DNA from: Lysinibacillus parviboronicapiens
Lineage (GTDB): Bacteria > Bacillota > Bacilli > Bacillales_A > Planococcaceae
DNA: 64,000 nucleotides
Direction of reading: 5' to 3'
Assembly (NCBI RefSeq): GCF_003049575.1
Contig: NZ_PYWI01000001.1
Span: forward strand, 186,001-250,000
The translations under genes and the position numbers were made by a program. The notes below the pieces were generated by a model that was not told the origin of the DNA, did not search any database, and worked only from the letters and a program-made list of their open reading frames with translations. Shown one piece after another: positions 55,479 through 64,000 of this stretch. Every line of letters starts with the position of its first letter. The first letter of the stretch is position 1.

Positions 55479-55511
55479 GCAAAAAGAAAAGGGGCTTGCT
55501 ACACAAGCCCC
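55479..55511 (-). terminator. Rho-independent terminator of rimM-trmD-rplS
   Basis: A perfect GGGGCTTG/CAAGCCCC stem (55504-55511 with 55491-55498) around a 5-base loop is followed by TTTTCTTTTT on the minus strand. Confidence 0.96.
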
Positions 55512-55528
55512 TCACTTTTAAGTCATAA

Positions 55529-55873
55529 TTATCGAATTTCTTTAATACGAGCAGCTTTACCACGTAGGTTACGTAGGTAGTAAAGTTTAGCACGACGTAC
55601 TTTACCACGACGTACAACTTCTAAGTTAGCGATTTTTGGTGTGTGTACAGGGAATGTACGTTCAACACCTACACCGTAAGAAATTTTACGAACTGTGAAA
55701 GTTTCGCTAATACCGCCACCACGACGTTTGATAACTACACCTTCGTATACTTGGATACGTTCACGAGTACCCTCTACTACTTTCACGTGTACCTTAACAG
55801 TATCGCCAGGACGGAAAGTTGGTAGGTCAGTACGAAGCTGAGCTTTAGTAATTTCTGTAATAATGTTTGACAT
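55529..55873 (-). CDS. rplS: 50S ribosomal protein L19
   Basis: Located at the subunit interface. The 114 residues carry the L19 motifs [20 protein letters not shown] and [20 protein letters not shown]. Length and gene order (trmD then rplS) match Bacillus. It has its own leader element and ends at a strong terminator. Confidence 0.98.
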   Translation of the reverse strand: MSNIITEITKAQLRTDLPTFRPGDTVKVHVKVVEGTRERIQVYEGVVIKRRGGGISETFTVRKISYGVGVERTFPVHTPKIANLEVVRRGKVRRAKLYYLRNLRGKAARIKEIR

Positions 55874-55887
55874 TGTTTTCTCTCCTT

Positions 55888-55948
55888 AGACAGATGCTCT
55901 TGCACGCAATCTATGCCACAGCGGAACACCGTAATTCAGCACTTCACA
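55888..55948 (-). ncRNA. L19 leader, candidate
   Basis: Position directly upstream of rplS and the internal motifs (CGGTGTTCCGCTG, TTGC-GT-GCAA, and a closing GTGCT/AGCAT pairing ending in GAGCATCTGT before AAGGAGA) fit the ribosomal protein L19 leader known from Firmicutes. The assignment is from memory of that leader and its position; I could not run a covariance model. Confidence 0.55.
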
Positions 55949-55964
55949 TAGAAGTACAAAATAG

Positions 55965-55993
55965 ATGTTATCACAAATACTTCATGCAAGCAA
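55965..55993 (-). promoter_or_regulatory. Candidate promoter in front of the rplS leader
   Basis: TTGCTT (55988-55993) and TAACAT (55965-55970) are 17 bases apart. Both are four-of-six matches. Initiation just downstream would produce the L19 leader independently of trmD. Confidence 0.4.
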
Positions 55994-55999
55994 GCATCA

Positions 56000-56731
56000 T
56001 TATTGTTCATTTTTTAGTTTTTCGAGATATAGCTTCTGCTTGTCCGTTAATGGATAATGTTCGAGTAAATCTGGGCGACGCTCGAAAGTTCTTTTTAAGG
56101 ACTGTTCTTCACGCCATTGATCAATTTTTGCATGATTGCCTGACAGTAAAATATCAGGTACCTTCATGCCACGAAACTCTGCTGGGCGTGTATAGTGCGG
56201 ATGTTCAAGTAGACCCGTTGAGAAAGAATCTTGTATATGTGAATCTTCTTGTCCTAAAACCCCGGGTAAAAGACGTACAACGCTATCAATAACCGTCATG
56301 GCGCCTAATTCTCCACCCGTTAACACAAAATCGCCAATTGAAATTTCATCCGTGACAAGATATTGACGTATACGTTCATCATAGCCTTCATAATGTCCAC
56401 ATAAAAAAACTAATTCTTCTTCTTGAGCTAGCTCTTCTGCTTTTTTTTGTGTAAAGCGTTCTCCCTGCGGACACATCAAAATAATACGTGGCTTTTTCCC
56501 CGCTGTAATGGCCTCTACAGCGCTGAACATTGGCTCTGGCTTTAACACCATCCCCGCGCCACCACCATAAGGATAATCGTCCACCTGATTATGCTTATTG
56601 CCCGAAAACATACGGATATCTGTTACTTCCAACTGAACAGCACCTTTTTCCTGTGCCTTTTTTAAAATCGATGCCCCAAACACACCCGTAAACATATCTG
56701 GAAATAGGCTTAACACTTGTATATTCATCAT
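56000..56731 (-). CDS. trmD: tRNA (guanine-37-N1) methyltransferase
   Basis: Methylates G37 to prevent frameshifting, using SAM held in a trefoil knot. Knot motifs [13 protein letters not shown] and [13 protein letters not shown] are present, with the N-terminal [10 protein letters not shown]. The length of 243 equals that of B. subtilis. Its start overlaps the rimM stop. Confidence 0.98.
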   Translation of the reverse strand: MMNIQVLSLFPDMFTGVFGASILKKAQEKGAVQLEVTDIRMFSGNKHNQVDDYPYGGGAGMVLKPEPMFSAVEAITAGKKPRIILMCPQGERFTQKKAEELAQEEELVFLCGHYEGYDERIRQYLVTDEISIGDFVLTGGELGAMTVIDSVVRLLPGVLGQEDSHIQDSFSTGLLEHPHYTRPAEFRGMKVPDILLSGNHAKIDQWREEQSLKRTFERRPDLLEHYPLTDKQKLYLEKLKNEQ

Positions 56732-57243
56732 AGCAAGCCTTCCATCACGTGGATAACAATCTTCTTTTCTTTCACATCAATTTCTTTTACGATGTCTTCG
56801 ATATATGGAATGTAATGCTCTTTTTTAGCAGCTTTTACAACCCATACATCATTCGCGCCAGTTTGGAGAATATCTTTTATTTCTCCAATTGTCTCACCAT
56901 CTTCAGATACAACTGCACAGCCAATTATTTCGTGGAAGTAATATTCATTTTCTGTTAATAAATCATCTGCCATTTGATCTTTTGTAATTTTCAACATACC
57001 TTCTTTAAATGGCTCCACCAAGTTAATGTTGTTCATGCCTTCAAATGTTAGCAAGATAAAATTTTTATGGCGGCGTACTGATTGAATTGTTACCCACGTT
57101 GGCTTTTTATCGTCTTTTTTGAACGCAGCAAGTTTATTACCTACTGCAAAGCGTTCCTCTTCAAAATCTGTTGTCGATAATATACGTACCTCACCGCGAA
57201 TACCGTGCGTATTGACGATACGGCCTACATTAAACCATTCCAT
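56728..57243 (-). CDS. rimM: 16S rRNA processing protein RimM
   Basis: Binds S19 and helps 30S head maturation. The N-terminal RimM domain ([19 protein letters not shown]) and a C-terminal PRC barrel ([21 protein letters not shown]) are clear. I choose ATG 57243, because AGAGG lies 8 bases upstream; a GTG three codons earlier overlaps it. The length is 171, close to B. subtilis (174). It is separated from khpA by 254 bases, where B. subtilis has ylqD. Confidence 0.96.
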   Translation of the reverse strand: MEWFNVGRIVNTHGIRGEVRILSTTDFEEERFAVGNKLAAFKKDDKKPTWVTIQSVRRHKNFILLTFEGMNNINLVEPFKEGMLKITKDQMADDLLTENEYYFHEIIGCAVVSEDGETIGEIKDILQTGANDVWVVKAAKKEHYIPYIEDIVKEIDVKEKKIVIHVMEGLL

Positions 57244-57497
57244 GCAATTCACCTCTATACAATCTTTTTGCTATCCGTACTATATAAAAAAGGAAGGAAC
57301 CAGCAAGCTCCCTCCTCCTTTGTTCAGATTTTCATACTCCACGCTCAAAGTCACTTTGATTCCTTTCAACACATGAATGCATGTTCGTCAGGTTTCTCTA
57401 AGCTTGAGGTCGACACGAAGTCGGACATTGGAATAATATCGCATGGTTGCGAAGCTGTTATCCCCCGCGTGTATACGAGTGTGAAAATCTTTTCTAT
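57244..57497. other. Structured gene-free gap between khpA and rimM
   Basis: Several small inverted repeats: TCGCA-TGGT-TGCGA (near 57440-57453), a GTCGAC/GTCCGAC pair (near 57407-57428) and TCAAAG-TCA-CTTTGA (near 57344-57358). No coding frame with a ribosome binding site is present. The gap occupies the place of ylqD in B. subtilis. Confidence 0.5.
57288..57330 (-). terminator. Probable terminator between khpA and rimM
   Basis: On the minus strand AAAGGA..AGG pairs with CCTTCCTTT (two-base bulge), with a possible inner GGGAGC/GGTTCC stem, and is followed by a T6 run (TTTTTTATA). The arms are imperfect. Confidence 0.55.
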
Positions 57498-57731
57498 TCA
57501 ATCCAATATATCGACGTAAGTCTTCTTTTGATGGTGACTACCTGCCGCTGAATAAACAATTGTACGAATCGCTTTGGCAACCCGCCCCTGTTTGCCTATG
57601 ACTTTCCCTCGATCCTCTGGATGAACAAAAAGTTTATAAACAATTCGATTTGCATTTTCGTCCGTCTCAATACGGACTTCTTCTGGATAATCGACTAACG
57701 GTAAAACGATTGCTTCAATCAGCTGCTTCAA
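57498..57731 (-). CDS. khpA: KH-domain RNA-binding protein KhpA (YlqC)
   Basis: Small RNA-binding protein, partner of KhpB in other Firmicutes. The 77 residues hold one KH domain with the GxxG loop in GKVIGKQGRVAKAIR. The length is as in B. subtilis YlqC (81). It follows rpsP by 15 bases. Confidence 0.95.
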   Translation of the reverse strand: MKQLIEAIVLPLVDYPEEVRIETDENANRIVYKLFVHPEDRGKVIGKQGRVAKAIRTIVYSAAGSHHQKKTYVDILD

Positions 57732-57746
57732 AGACGTCTCCCCCGA

Positions 57747-58019
57747 TTATTTACTGAATTTTTGGTTATGGAATTTCTCCATGATACCTTGTTCTGAGAA
57801 CAGGTTACGTACTGTATCTGATGGTTTTGCACCGTCAGTTAACCATTTAAGAGCTTTCTCTTCATCGATGTTTACAGTAGCTGGTTGAGTTAGTGGGTTG
57901 TAAGTACCAACTGTTTCGATTTGACGACCGTCACGTGGTGAACGAGCATCTGCAACTACGATACGATAGAAAGGAGATTTTTTAGCTCCCATACGTTTTA
58001 AGCGAATTTTAACTGCCAT
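57747..58019 (-). CDS. rpsP: 30S ribosomal protein S16
   Basis: The 90 residues begin [22 protein letters not shown] (after Met-Ala), the S16 signature, and continue with [14 protein letters not shown]. Identical length to B. subtilis S16. It has a separate promoter behind ffh and leads khpA. Confidence 0.98.
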   Translation of the reverse strand: MAVKIRLKRMGAKKSPFYRIVVADARSPRDGRQIETVGTYNPLTQPATVNIDEEKALKWLTDGAKPSDTVRNLFSEQGIMEKFHNQKFSK

Positions 58020-58057
58020 TTTAATAGCACCTCCGAATAAGTTTCACACAAGATAGT

Positions 58058-58086
58058 ATATTATCAATGTTTGCGATGTTTGTAAA
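58058..58086 (-). promoter_or_regulatory. SigA promoter of rpsP-khpA
   Basis: A -35 TTTACA (58081-58086) and -10 TAATAT (58058-58063) are 17 bases apart, about 40 bases upstream of rpsP. A short GTGTT/AACAC stem just before it (58087-58103) may partly terminate ffh transcripts. Confidence 0.7.
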
Positions 58087-58113
58087 GTGTTTTTTCTTAA
58101 CACCTAAAAAATA

Positions 58114-59472
58114 TTATTTAAATAATGAGTCAAAGCCTGGTAATTTCATTTTTTTCTTACCTTTACCTGTTGCCATACCCGTCATTTGTTTCATCATTTT
58201 TTTCATTTCATCGAACTGTTTCAACAGTCGATTGACTTCCTGAATCGACGTACCAGACCCTTGAGCAATTCGTTTTTTTCGACTACCGTTAATGATTTCT
58301 GGGTTCGTTTTTTCAGCAGGCGTCATCGAGTAAATAATTGCCTCAACATGCCCCATTTGCTTATCGTCAACTTTGACATTATCTAAGCCTTTGATTTTGT
58401 TCGCGCCTGGTAACATTTTTAAAATTTCATCAAGCGGTCCCATTTTCTTCACTTGTTGCAATTGCTCGACAAAATCGTCTAATGTGAAGCTTTGTGTTTT
58501 GAACTTTTCCTCTAATTCTTTCGCTTTTGCTTCATCAACGTTTGCTTGCGCTTTTTCAATAAGCGATAAAACGTCACCCATACCTAAAATACGAGATGCC
58601 ATACGCTCTGGATGGAACGGCTCAAGCGCGTCCATCTTCTCACCCATACCGACGAATTTAATCGGTTTCTGTGTCACAGAACGAATCGATAATGCCGCAC
58701 CACCACGAGTATCACCATCAAGCTTTGTTAAGACAACGCCTGTAATGCCCACAGCCTCATTAAAGCTTTCCGCAACATTTACTGCATCTTGACCAGTCAT
58801 AGCATCTACAACAAGGAACACTTCGTCAGGTTCTTTTAATGCACGAATATCCTTTAGTTCTTGCATTAAATCTTCGTCGATATGCAAACGACCAGCTGTA
58901 TCAATAATAACAACATCATGATGCTCTTCTTTTGCCAGTTCTAATGCTTGACGCGCGATTTCTACAGGAGATACATCAGTGCCTAGCGCAAAAACAGGGA
59001 GCGATAACTGCTTGCCTAATGTTTGTAATTGTTGCACCGCAGCAGGACGATAAACGTCAGCCGCAACTAATAATGGTTTACGATTGTATTTTTTACGTAA
59101 AACATTCGCTAATTTCCCAGAAGTCGTCGTTTTACCTGCACCCTGTAAGCCGACCATCATAATAACAGTTGGTGGTTTGGTATTAAATTTAATTGGGCTT
59201 TGTTCGCCACCCATTAGTTGTGTTAATTCGTCTTGAACAATTTTGATTACCTGTTGACCTGGAGTTAAGCTTTGCATTACATCCACGCCGACAGCACGTT
59301 CACTTACTTTTTTAACAAATTCTTTTACTACTTTTAAGTTAACATCCGCCTCGATTAAAGCAAATCGGACTTCACGCATCATTTCTTTAACGTCTTGCTC
59401 CGATACTTTTCCTTTACCTTTAATCTTTTGGATCGTCCCTTGGAGTCGTTCCGCTAATCCTTCAAAAGCCAC
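58114..59472 (-). CDS. ffh: Signal recognition particle protein Ffh
   Basis: SRP54 GTPase that binds signal peptides and the 4.5S/6S scRNA. N domain 1-85; G domain with P-loop GLQGAGKTTT (108-117), DTAGRLHIDE and TKLDGDTRGG; methionine-rich M domain from about 300 (MGPLDEILKMLPG, MKKMMKQMTGM). It ends in a glycine/lysine-rich tail. The length of 452 is close to B. subtilis Ffh (446). Confidence 0.98.
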   Translation of the reverse strand: MAFEGLAERLQGTIQKIKGKGKVSEQDVKEMMREVRFALIEADVNLKVVKEFVKKVSERAVGVDVMQSLTPGQQVIKIVQDELTQLMGGEQSPIKFNTKPPTVIMMVGLQGAGKTTTSGKLANVLRKKYNRKPLLVAADVYRPAAVQQLQTLGKQLSLPVFALGTDVSPVEIARQALELAKEEHHDVVIIDTAGRLHIDEDLMQELKDIRALKEPDEVFLVVDAMTGQDAVNVAESFNEAVGITGVVLTKLDGDTRGGAALSIRSVTQKPIKFVGMGEKMDALEPFHPERMASRILGMGDVLSLIEKAQANVDEAKAKELEEKFKTQSFTLDDFVEQLQQVKKMGPLDEILKMLPGANKIKGLDNVKVDDKQMGHVEAIIYSMTPAEKTNPEIINGSRKKRIAQGSGTSIQEVNRLLKQFDEMKKMMKQMTGMATGKGKKKMKLPGFDSLFK

Positions 59473-59484
59473 TGCTTTCGCCTC

Positions 59485-59820
59485 CTAATCCCATTCTTTC
59501 AATTGTTCAATAAGCGTTAACTGTTCCTCAGCTGTCATACTTTTTTCCGTAATTCCTGCTGTTAACTGCGCTAGCATTTGCGTGCGTTGCTGAAATTTTT
59601 CAAGTAAACATAGTTTTTCTTCATATTCTTCAAGCATCGCTTCTGTTCGACGAATATTATCATAAACAGCTTGGCGTGAAACTCCATATGATTCAGCGAT
59701 TTCCCCAAGCGAGTGATCGTCTAAATAATAAAGTTCCATATAACTTCTTTGCTTATCTGTTAATAATGCTTGATAAAAGTCGAAGAGAAAGTTCATGCGT
59801 GTTGTTTTTTCAAGTAGCAT
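59485..59820 (-). CDS. ylxM: YlxM/P13-like SRP-associated helix-turn-helix protein
   Basis: Small protein encoded before ffh in Firmicutes; in streptococci the homologue modulates SRP function. The sigma-region-4-like helix-turn-helix is clear: [26 protein letters not shown] choose ATG 59820, because GGGGGGAG stands upstream; the frame is open 12 codons further. The length is 111, as in B. subtilis (110). Co-transcribed with ffh from the promoter just upstream. Confidence 0.94.
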   Translation of the reverse strand: MLLEKTTRMNFLFDFYQALLTDKQRSYMELYYLDDHSLGEIAESYGVSRQAVYDNIRRTEAMLEEYEEKLCLLEKFQQRTQMLAQLTAGITEKSMTAEEQLTLIEQLKEWD

Positions 59821-59851
59821 AATATTTCTCCCCCCGTTATTAGTCATTTGT

Positions 59852-59881
59852 ATCATAACGAAAAGCGCCCATCTGTGTCAA
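59852..59881 (-). promoter_or_regulatory. SigA promoter of ylxM-ffh
   Basis: A perfect -35 TTGACA (59876-59881) and a -10 TATGAT (59852-59857) are 18 bases apart. The predicted leader is only about 25 bases. Confidence 0.85.
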
Positions 59882-59896
59882 GGTAATCTCCTTGTC

Positions 59897-59930
59897 TAAA
59901 AGCCTTTTATAGCCGTTGTTAGGCGTTTTC
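59897..59930 (-). terminator. Weak candidate terminator of smc-ftsY
   Basis: A small GCCT/AGGC stem (59921-59924 with 59902-59905) is followed by TTTT on the minus strand. The stem is short; no better terminator was seen between 59882 and 60102, and nothing else is recognisable in this stretch. Confidence 0.3.
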
Positions 59931-60102
59931 CACCTTTAGCTAGTATTTCCCTTTTAAACAATGTGATTCGCCTTTTCACAGTTGAGCGCGTATCATCAAT
60001 CAATTACACCTCTGCGTAATGCGTCTGGTTTCCAAAGACAGCTCATGCAGCAGTTAAACTTGCTGTATTTTACGCCTAAACTTTTGCACTGTCGCCTCAA
60101 TA

Positions 60103-61365
60103 TTAATCTTCGTTATTTTGTAATTCCTGATCCAATCCATCTGCAAATAAACCATATACATAGCGTTCTGCATCAAATGGCTGTAAATCATCCATCTTTT
60201 CACCCAATCCAACAAATTTTACTGGAATGTGTAATTTGTTACGAATGGCTAGTACGATACCACCCTTAGCAGTACCATCCAACTTCGTTAAGACAATACC
60301 TGTTACATTTGTGGCTTCTTTAAATGTTTGTGCCTGAACAAGCGCATTTTGACCAGTTGTCGCATCAAGTGCTAGTAATACTTCATGTGGCGCATTAGGT
60401 ACTTCACGCGCAATAACGCGATGTACTTTTTCAAGTTCATTCATTAAATTGACTTTATTTTGCAAACGACCTGCTGTATCACAAATTAACACGTCTGCAT
60501 TGCGATTTTTTGCTGCACGAATTGCATCGTACATAACCGCTGCAGGATCCGAGCCTTCAGATTGCTTAATAACTTCACAACCAACACGGTCTCCCCAGAC
60601 TTGTAATTGATCAATCGCGCCAGCACGGAAAGTATCTCCAGCAGCTAATACTACATTTTTACCTTGTGATTTTAGGCGATGTGCAAGTTTACCAATCGTT
60701 GTTGTTTTTCCTACGCCGTTCACGCCAACAAATAAAATAACTGTTAATTCACCTTTAGGCTGCATATTAAGGTCAATTAAATCTTCTTCCCCTTGCTCAT
60801 AAATTTCTACAAGCTTTTCAGAAATGATTGTTTGAATGCCATTTGTATCTTTAATATTTTTTCGTTGTACTTCATAGCGCAGTTTGTCCATAAGCTCCAT
60901 GACCGTTTCAAAGCCGACATCCGCTTGTAATAACAAATCCTCTAATTCCTCAAAGAAATCCTCATCCACTTTTCTGTAACGTGCAACTAAATCATTCACT
61001 TTTGAAGTAAATGAATTACGCGTTTTTTCAAGTCCAGCCTTAAATTTTTGTGTAATGGACCAAGCAGATGGTTTTTTCTCTATATCGGTTTCTTCGGCAG
61101 GTTGCTCGTCTACAAGAGCAATGTCCTGTGTTTCTTCTTTTAGCTCTTCAATTACAACCGGTGTCTCCACAACGGAAGAGTTCTCACTTACTGGCGCGTC
61201 CTCTACCTGTGCTTCAACTACTTCTTCTACAGTCGTTTCTAATTGTGCAGGGTTTGCTAGTTGTATTTGCTGTCCGGTAGATTCTTCCTCATTGATATCT
61301 ACAACCTTTTCTTCTTCAGCGGGATTTCCCAACAACTTATCTTTCATTCGTTTAAAAAAACTCAT
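60103..61365 (-). CDS. ftsY: Signal recognition particle receptor FtsY
   Basis: Membrane-associated SRP receptor GTPase. An acidic, glutamate-rich A domain (about 15-100) follows a basic amphipathic start ([13 protein letters not shown]). The NG domain has P-loop [10 protein letters not shown] (214-223), [11 protein letters not shown] and [10 protein letters not shown]. At 420 residues it is longer than B. subtilis FtsY (329) because of the acidic extension. It overlaps the smc stop by four bases. Confidence 0.97.
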   Translation of the reverse strand: MSFFKRMKDKLLGNPAEEEKVVDINEEESTGQQIQLANPAQLETTVEEVVEAQVEDAPVSENSSVVETPVVIEELKEETQDIALVDEQPAEETDIEKKPSAWSITQKFKAGLEKTRNSFTSKVNDLVARYRKVDEDFFEELEDLLLQADVGFETVMELMDKLRYEVQRKNIKDTNGIQTIISEKLVEIYEQGEEDLIDLNMQPKGELTVILFVGVNGVGKTTTIGKLAHRLKSQGKNVVLAAGDTFRAGAIDQLQVWGDRVGCEVIKQSEGSDPAAVMYDAIRAAKNRNADVLICDTAGRLQNKVNLMNELEKVHRVIAREVPNAPHEVLLALDATTGQNALVQAQTFKEATNVTGIVLTKLDGTAKGGIVLAIRNKLHIPVKFVGLGEKMDDLQPFDAERYVYGLFADGLDQELQNNED

Positions 61366-64000
61366 GCTTGTTCGCTCCTTTGCTCCGCAAGTACGGGTTC
61401 ATCTTCTAATTTGACTGAAACGAGTTTCGATACCCCTGATTCCTGCATTGTAATACCATACAGGACATCAGCCCCCTCCATTGTACCTTTACGATGGGTA
61501 ATAACAATGAATTGTGTATCAAGGCTAAATTTCTTCAAGTATTCGCTATATCGAACAACATTGGCCTCATCTAATGCAGCTTCTACTTCATCTAGAATAC
61601 AGAATGGCACTGGGCGAATATTTAAAATCGAGAACAATAAGGCAATCGCTGTTAGTGCACGTTCACCACCAGAAAGAAGGCTTAAATTTTGCAATTTTTT
61701 CCCAGGTGGTTGTGCAACAATTTCAATGCCCGTTTCCAACATATTGTCTGGCTCAAGTAACACTAAATCTGCTTGCCCGCCACCAAATAGTTCACGGAAT
61801 ACCAGTTTGAATTGCTCACGAATTGCATAAAATGTGTCACTAAAGCGCAGTGTCATTTCCTCATCCATTTCCTTAATGGCTTCATGTAACGTTTCCTGTG
61901 CTGCAAGTAAATCCTCACGTTGCTCAGTTAAAAATGAATGTCGTTCTAGTACACGGTCATATTCTTCAATAGAACTTAGGTTAACAGGCCCAAGTTCTTC
62001 AATTGATTTTTTCAACAGCTTAACGCGACGACGCATATGCTCCTCATCTTCAATCTTAAGAGCTTCATGCATCGCTTGCTCAAATGTTAGCTGATAATTT
62101 TCTTCGAGCTGTTCATTGAAATTATTCATTTCAAATTCTACGCGATTACGTTTTAATTCATTCGCACGTATTGCTTCCAGGAAGCCTTTATGTATACGTT
62201 GCTTTTCCTTCAGCTGCTCTTCCAATGTTGTCAGTTCTTGCTGATGCGCTGCTTTTTCTTCTTTTTTCTGTGCAATCGTAAGCTGTAGCGATTCACGTCT
62301 TGCTTTCCAAGTAGTAACCTGCTCATCCACTTCTTCATCACTTAATAGTTTTGTCGATTCATCAGATTGCAGCCAGATTATTTCCTGAGAAATATTGTCG
62401 ACTTTTTGACGAGCTTTGTTTAATTGTAAAGCAAGCTCTGCAGTCGCAACTTGTACTTGAGACATTTGCTCCTGTATAACCGCTAATTGCGAGCGTTTTT
62501 CTGCCGATCGCTCACGAAGAACATCTTTTTCAGTTTCACCCTGCAACTTCACCTTGCCTAGCTGTTCAACAGTTTCATTGATTGCTATTAGTTCTGTTGC
62601 AAGCGTGGCTAAACGTGCTGTTGCAACTTCCTTTTGAGCTAGAAGTGCTTCTTCTCGTGTTTTAACATCCTGCGTTTCATTAGATGCAAAGGAAACGCGT
62701 GCAGATAAGCTTTTTTCAACAACCTCTAACTCACGAATACGACTAGCCTGTTGCATTTCATCTTTACGTAATTGCTCGCCGTCTAGTTTCATTTTCTCAA
62801 CTGTGTCACGCAATGTCGCAAGATTCTCTTTTTCAGCTGCTACAGCCTGTTCCGCACTATGAATTGATGTTTCTAACGCTGCTAATTTTGCAATTAAGCC
62901 GTCTAATTCCGCTTTTCTAGTAAAGAGCGAAGATTGTTGCTTCGCCGCCCCACCTGTTAACGAACCGCCCGCATTGACAATATCTCCGTCTAGAGTTACT
63001 ACACGATATCGAAAACCACATAAACGGGCAATTTGGCTAGCTCCTTCTAAATTTGCTGCGACAAGTACGTTACCTAGTAGGTTTTCTACAATTGAACGAT
63101 TTTCTTCATCGAATGTAACGAGCGCATCGGCCATTTGTACAAAAGCTGGATGTTCAGTAGCAAGCTGTATAGCGGACAGATTGATTTTCCGTGACTTCAT
63201 AACTGTTTTCGGTAAGAATGTCGCACGTCCCGCTCTTTTTTGCTTTAACCAATGAATAGCCTGTTGAGCATGTTGTTCATTCGTTGTCACAATATGCTGA
63301 GAAGCAGCACCTAATGCCGTTTCGATGGCCTGTGAATACTTACTATTGACCTGAACTAATTCAGCAACAGCCCCTTCAATACCTTGTAACTCACCCTTAT
63401 CACGCGCTAACAATACTTCCTTAACTCCGTGGAAGAATCCTGAGAAATCGGATTCTAGCTCGGCTAGCGTATCTTTTCTAGCCTTCAATTGTTGTTGATG
63501 TTGGTACGCTTTATAAAGCATTTCTTGTTTGTCATTAAAGGATGTATTTACTTTTTTTAGTTGTATCTGTAGGGTTTCAAATCTCTCTAGCTTATGTTGT
63601 AACTCGTTCGTTGTAGCTAGATGTGCAACAGTAAGTGCCTGTTTTTCGGTTACAATTTGTGCAAGTTCCTGGCCGAATTCATCTGTTTGGTCTGTCATAC
63701 GTGCAGCCATTGCTTTTTGCTGTGCTAATTGTTGGTCAATATTTTTCAATTCGTTTTTGACAGTTGCCTCTTCGTTTAACGAATCAATATAACGATTTTT
63801 TTGTTCTTCAATTTCTTGCTCTATTTCTGTAACGGAACGATTTAACGATTGCTCTAATTGTTTAATAATGTGCTTCAGCGCTGATACTTCTTGCTGTTTT
63901 TCAGTGAATAATTCTTTCTTCTCAAGTTCTTGAACAATTAGAGTCTCTACTTCATCCTTCGCTTCTTGTAAAGATGTATTTAACTGTTGTAGCTGATTTG
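61362..64000 (-). CDS. smc: Chromosome condensation protein Smc, 5' end outside window
   Basis: ATPase that organises the chromosome with ScpA and ScpB. About 879 C-terminal residues are visible; the frame stays open to the right edge. Part of the first coiled-coil arm is seen, then the hinge (GIEGAVAELVQVNSKYSQAIE to NAGGSLTGGAAKQQ), the second arm and the head half with the signature LSGGERALTAIALLF and Walker B CILDEVEAALDEANV. About 300 N-terminal residues with Walker A lie beyond 64000. Confidence 0.98.
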   Translation of the reverse strand, partial: NQLQQLNTSLQEAKDEVETLIVQELEKKELFTEKQQEVSALKHIIKQLEQSLNRSVTEIEQEIEEQKNRYIDSLNEEATVKNELKNIDQQLAQQKAMAARMTDQTDEFGQELAQIVTEKQALTVAHLATTNELQHKLERFETLQIQLKKVNTSFNDKQEMLYKAYQHQQQLKARKDTLAELESDFSGFFHGVKEVLLARDKGELQGIEGAVAELVQVNSKYSQAIETALGAASQHIVTTNEQHAQQAIHWLKQKRAGRATFLPKTVMKSRKINLSAIQLATEHPAFVQMADALVTFDEENRSIVENLLGNVLVAANLEGASQIARLCGFRYRVVTLDGDIVNAGGSLTGGAAKQQSSLFTRKAELDGLIAKLAALETSIHSAEQAVAAEKENLATLRDTVEKMKLDGEQLRKDEMQQASRIRELEVVEKSLSARVSFASNETQDVKTREEALLAQKEVATARLATLATELIAINETVEQLGKVKLQGETEKDVLRERSAEKRSQLAVIQEQMSQVQVATAELALQLNKARQKVDNISQEIIWLQSDESTKLLSDEEVDEQVTTWKARRESLQLTIAQKKEEKAAHQQELTTLEEQLKEKQRIHKGFLEAIRANELKRNRVEFEMNNFNEQLEENYQLTFEQAMHEALKIEDEEHMRRRVKLLKKSIEELGPVNLSSIEEYDRVLERHSFLTEQREDLLAAQETLHEAIKEMDEEMTLRFSDTFYAIREQFKLVFRELFGGGQADLVLLEPDNMLETGIEIVAQPPGKKLQNLSLLSGGERALTAIALLFSILNIRPVPFCILDEVEAALDEANVVRYSEYLKKFSLDTQFIVITHRKGTMEGADVLYGITMQESGVSKLVSVKLEDEPVLAEQRSEQA

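Overview
The window looks like a chromosomal segment from a low-G+C endospore-former of the Bacillales, most like Lysinibacillus or a close relative. Gene order follows the Bacillus subtilis block smc-ftsY-ylxM-ffh-rpsP through the fla/che operon to rpsB-tsf-pyrH-frr-uppS-cdsA-dxr-rasP-proS almost exactly, with a few insertions and one loss. The genus is inferred from synteny and protein character; no database search was possible. Every supported gene lies on the minus strand, so the window is read from 64000 down to 1.

Layout in transcription order. (1) 64000-57500: smc (5' end outside the window), ftsY, ylxM-ffh, rpsP, khpA: chromosome condensation, SRP targeting, a ribosomal protein and an RNA-binding protein. 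(2) 57250-50500: rimM-trmD-rplS, lepB, rbgA, rnhB, an orphan FliK-like/FlhB-C-like pair (ylqG-ylqH), sucC-sucD. (3) 48200-39750: dprA, topA, trmFO, then xerC-hslV-hslU-codY, with a candidate CodY box upstream of xerC. (4) 39400-10450: a 29-kb fla/che operon of about 32 genes: rod (flgB, flgC, fliE), MS ring and switch (fliF, fliG, fliM, fliY), export ATPase complex (fliH, fliI, fliJ), hook (fliK, flgD, flgE), export gate (fliO, fliP, fliQ, fliR, flhB, flhA), placement GTPases (flhF, flhG), chemotaxis (cheY, cheB, cheA, cheW, cheC, cheD), sigD and swrB. (5) 10300-340: rpsB-tsf, pyrH-frr, uppS-cdsA-dxr-rasP and proS.

The coding content is largely standard. The less expected material is in the non-coding gaps. 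Two perfect Spo0A boxes lie upstream of flgB. Long structured gaps interrupt the otherwise compact fla/che operon before fliF, before flgE, before swrD and before sigD; the swrD and sigD gaps carry their own SigA-type promoters. The swrD start codon lacks a Shine-Dalgarno sequence at normal distance, but a G+C-rich hairpin could bring a distant one close. A two-hairpin repeat recurs three times between 90 and 7000. Two small uncharacterised genes flank sigD. No mobile element, CRISPR array, tRNA or rRNA was seen.
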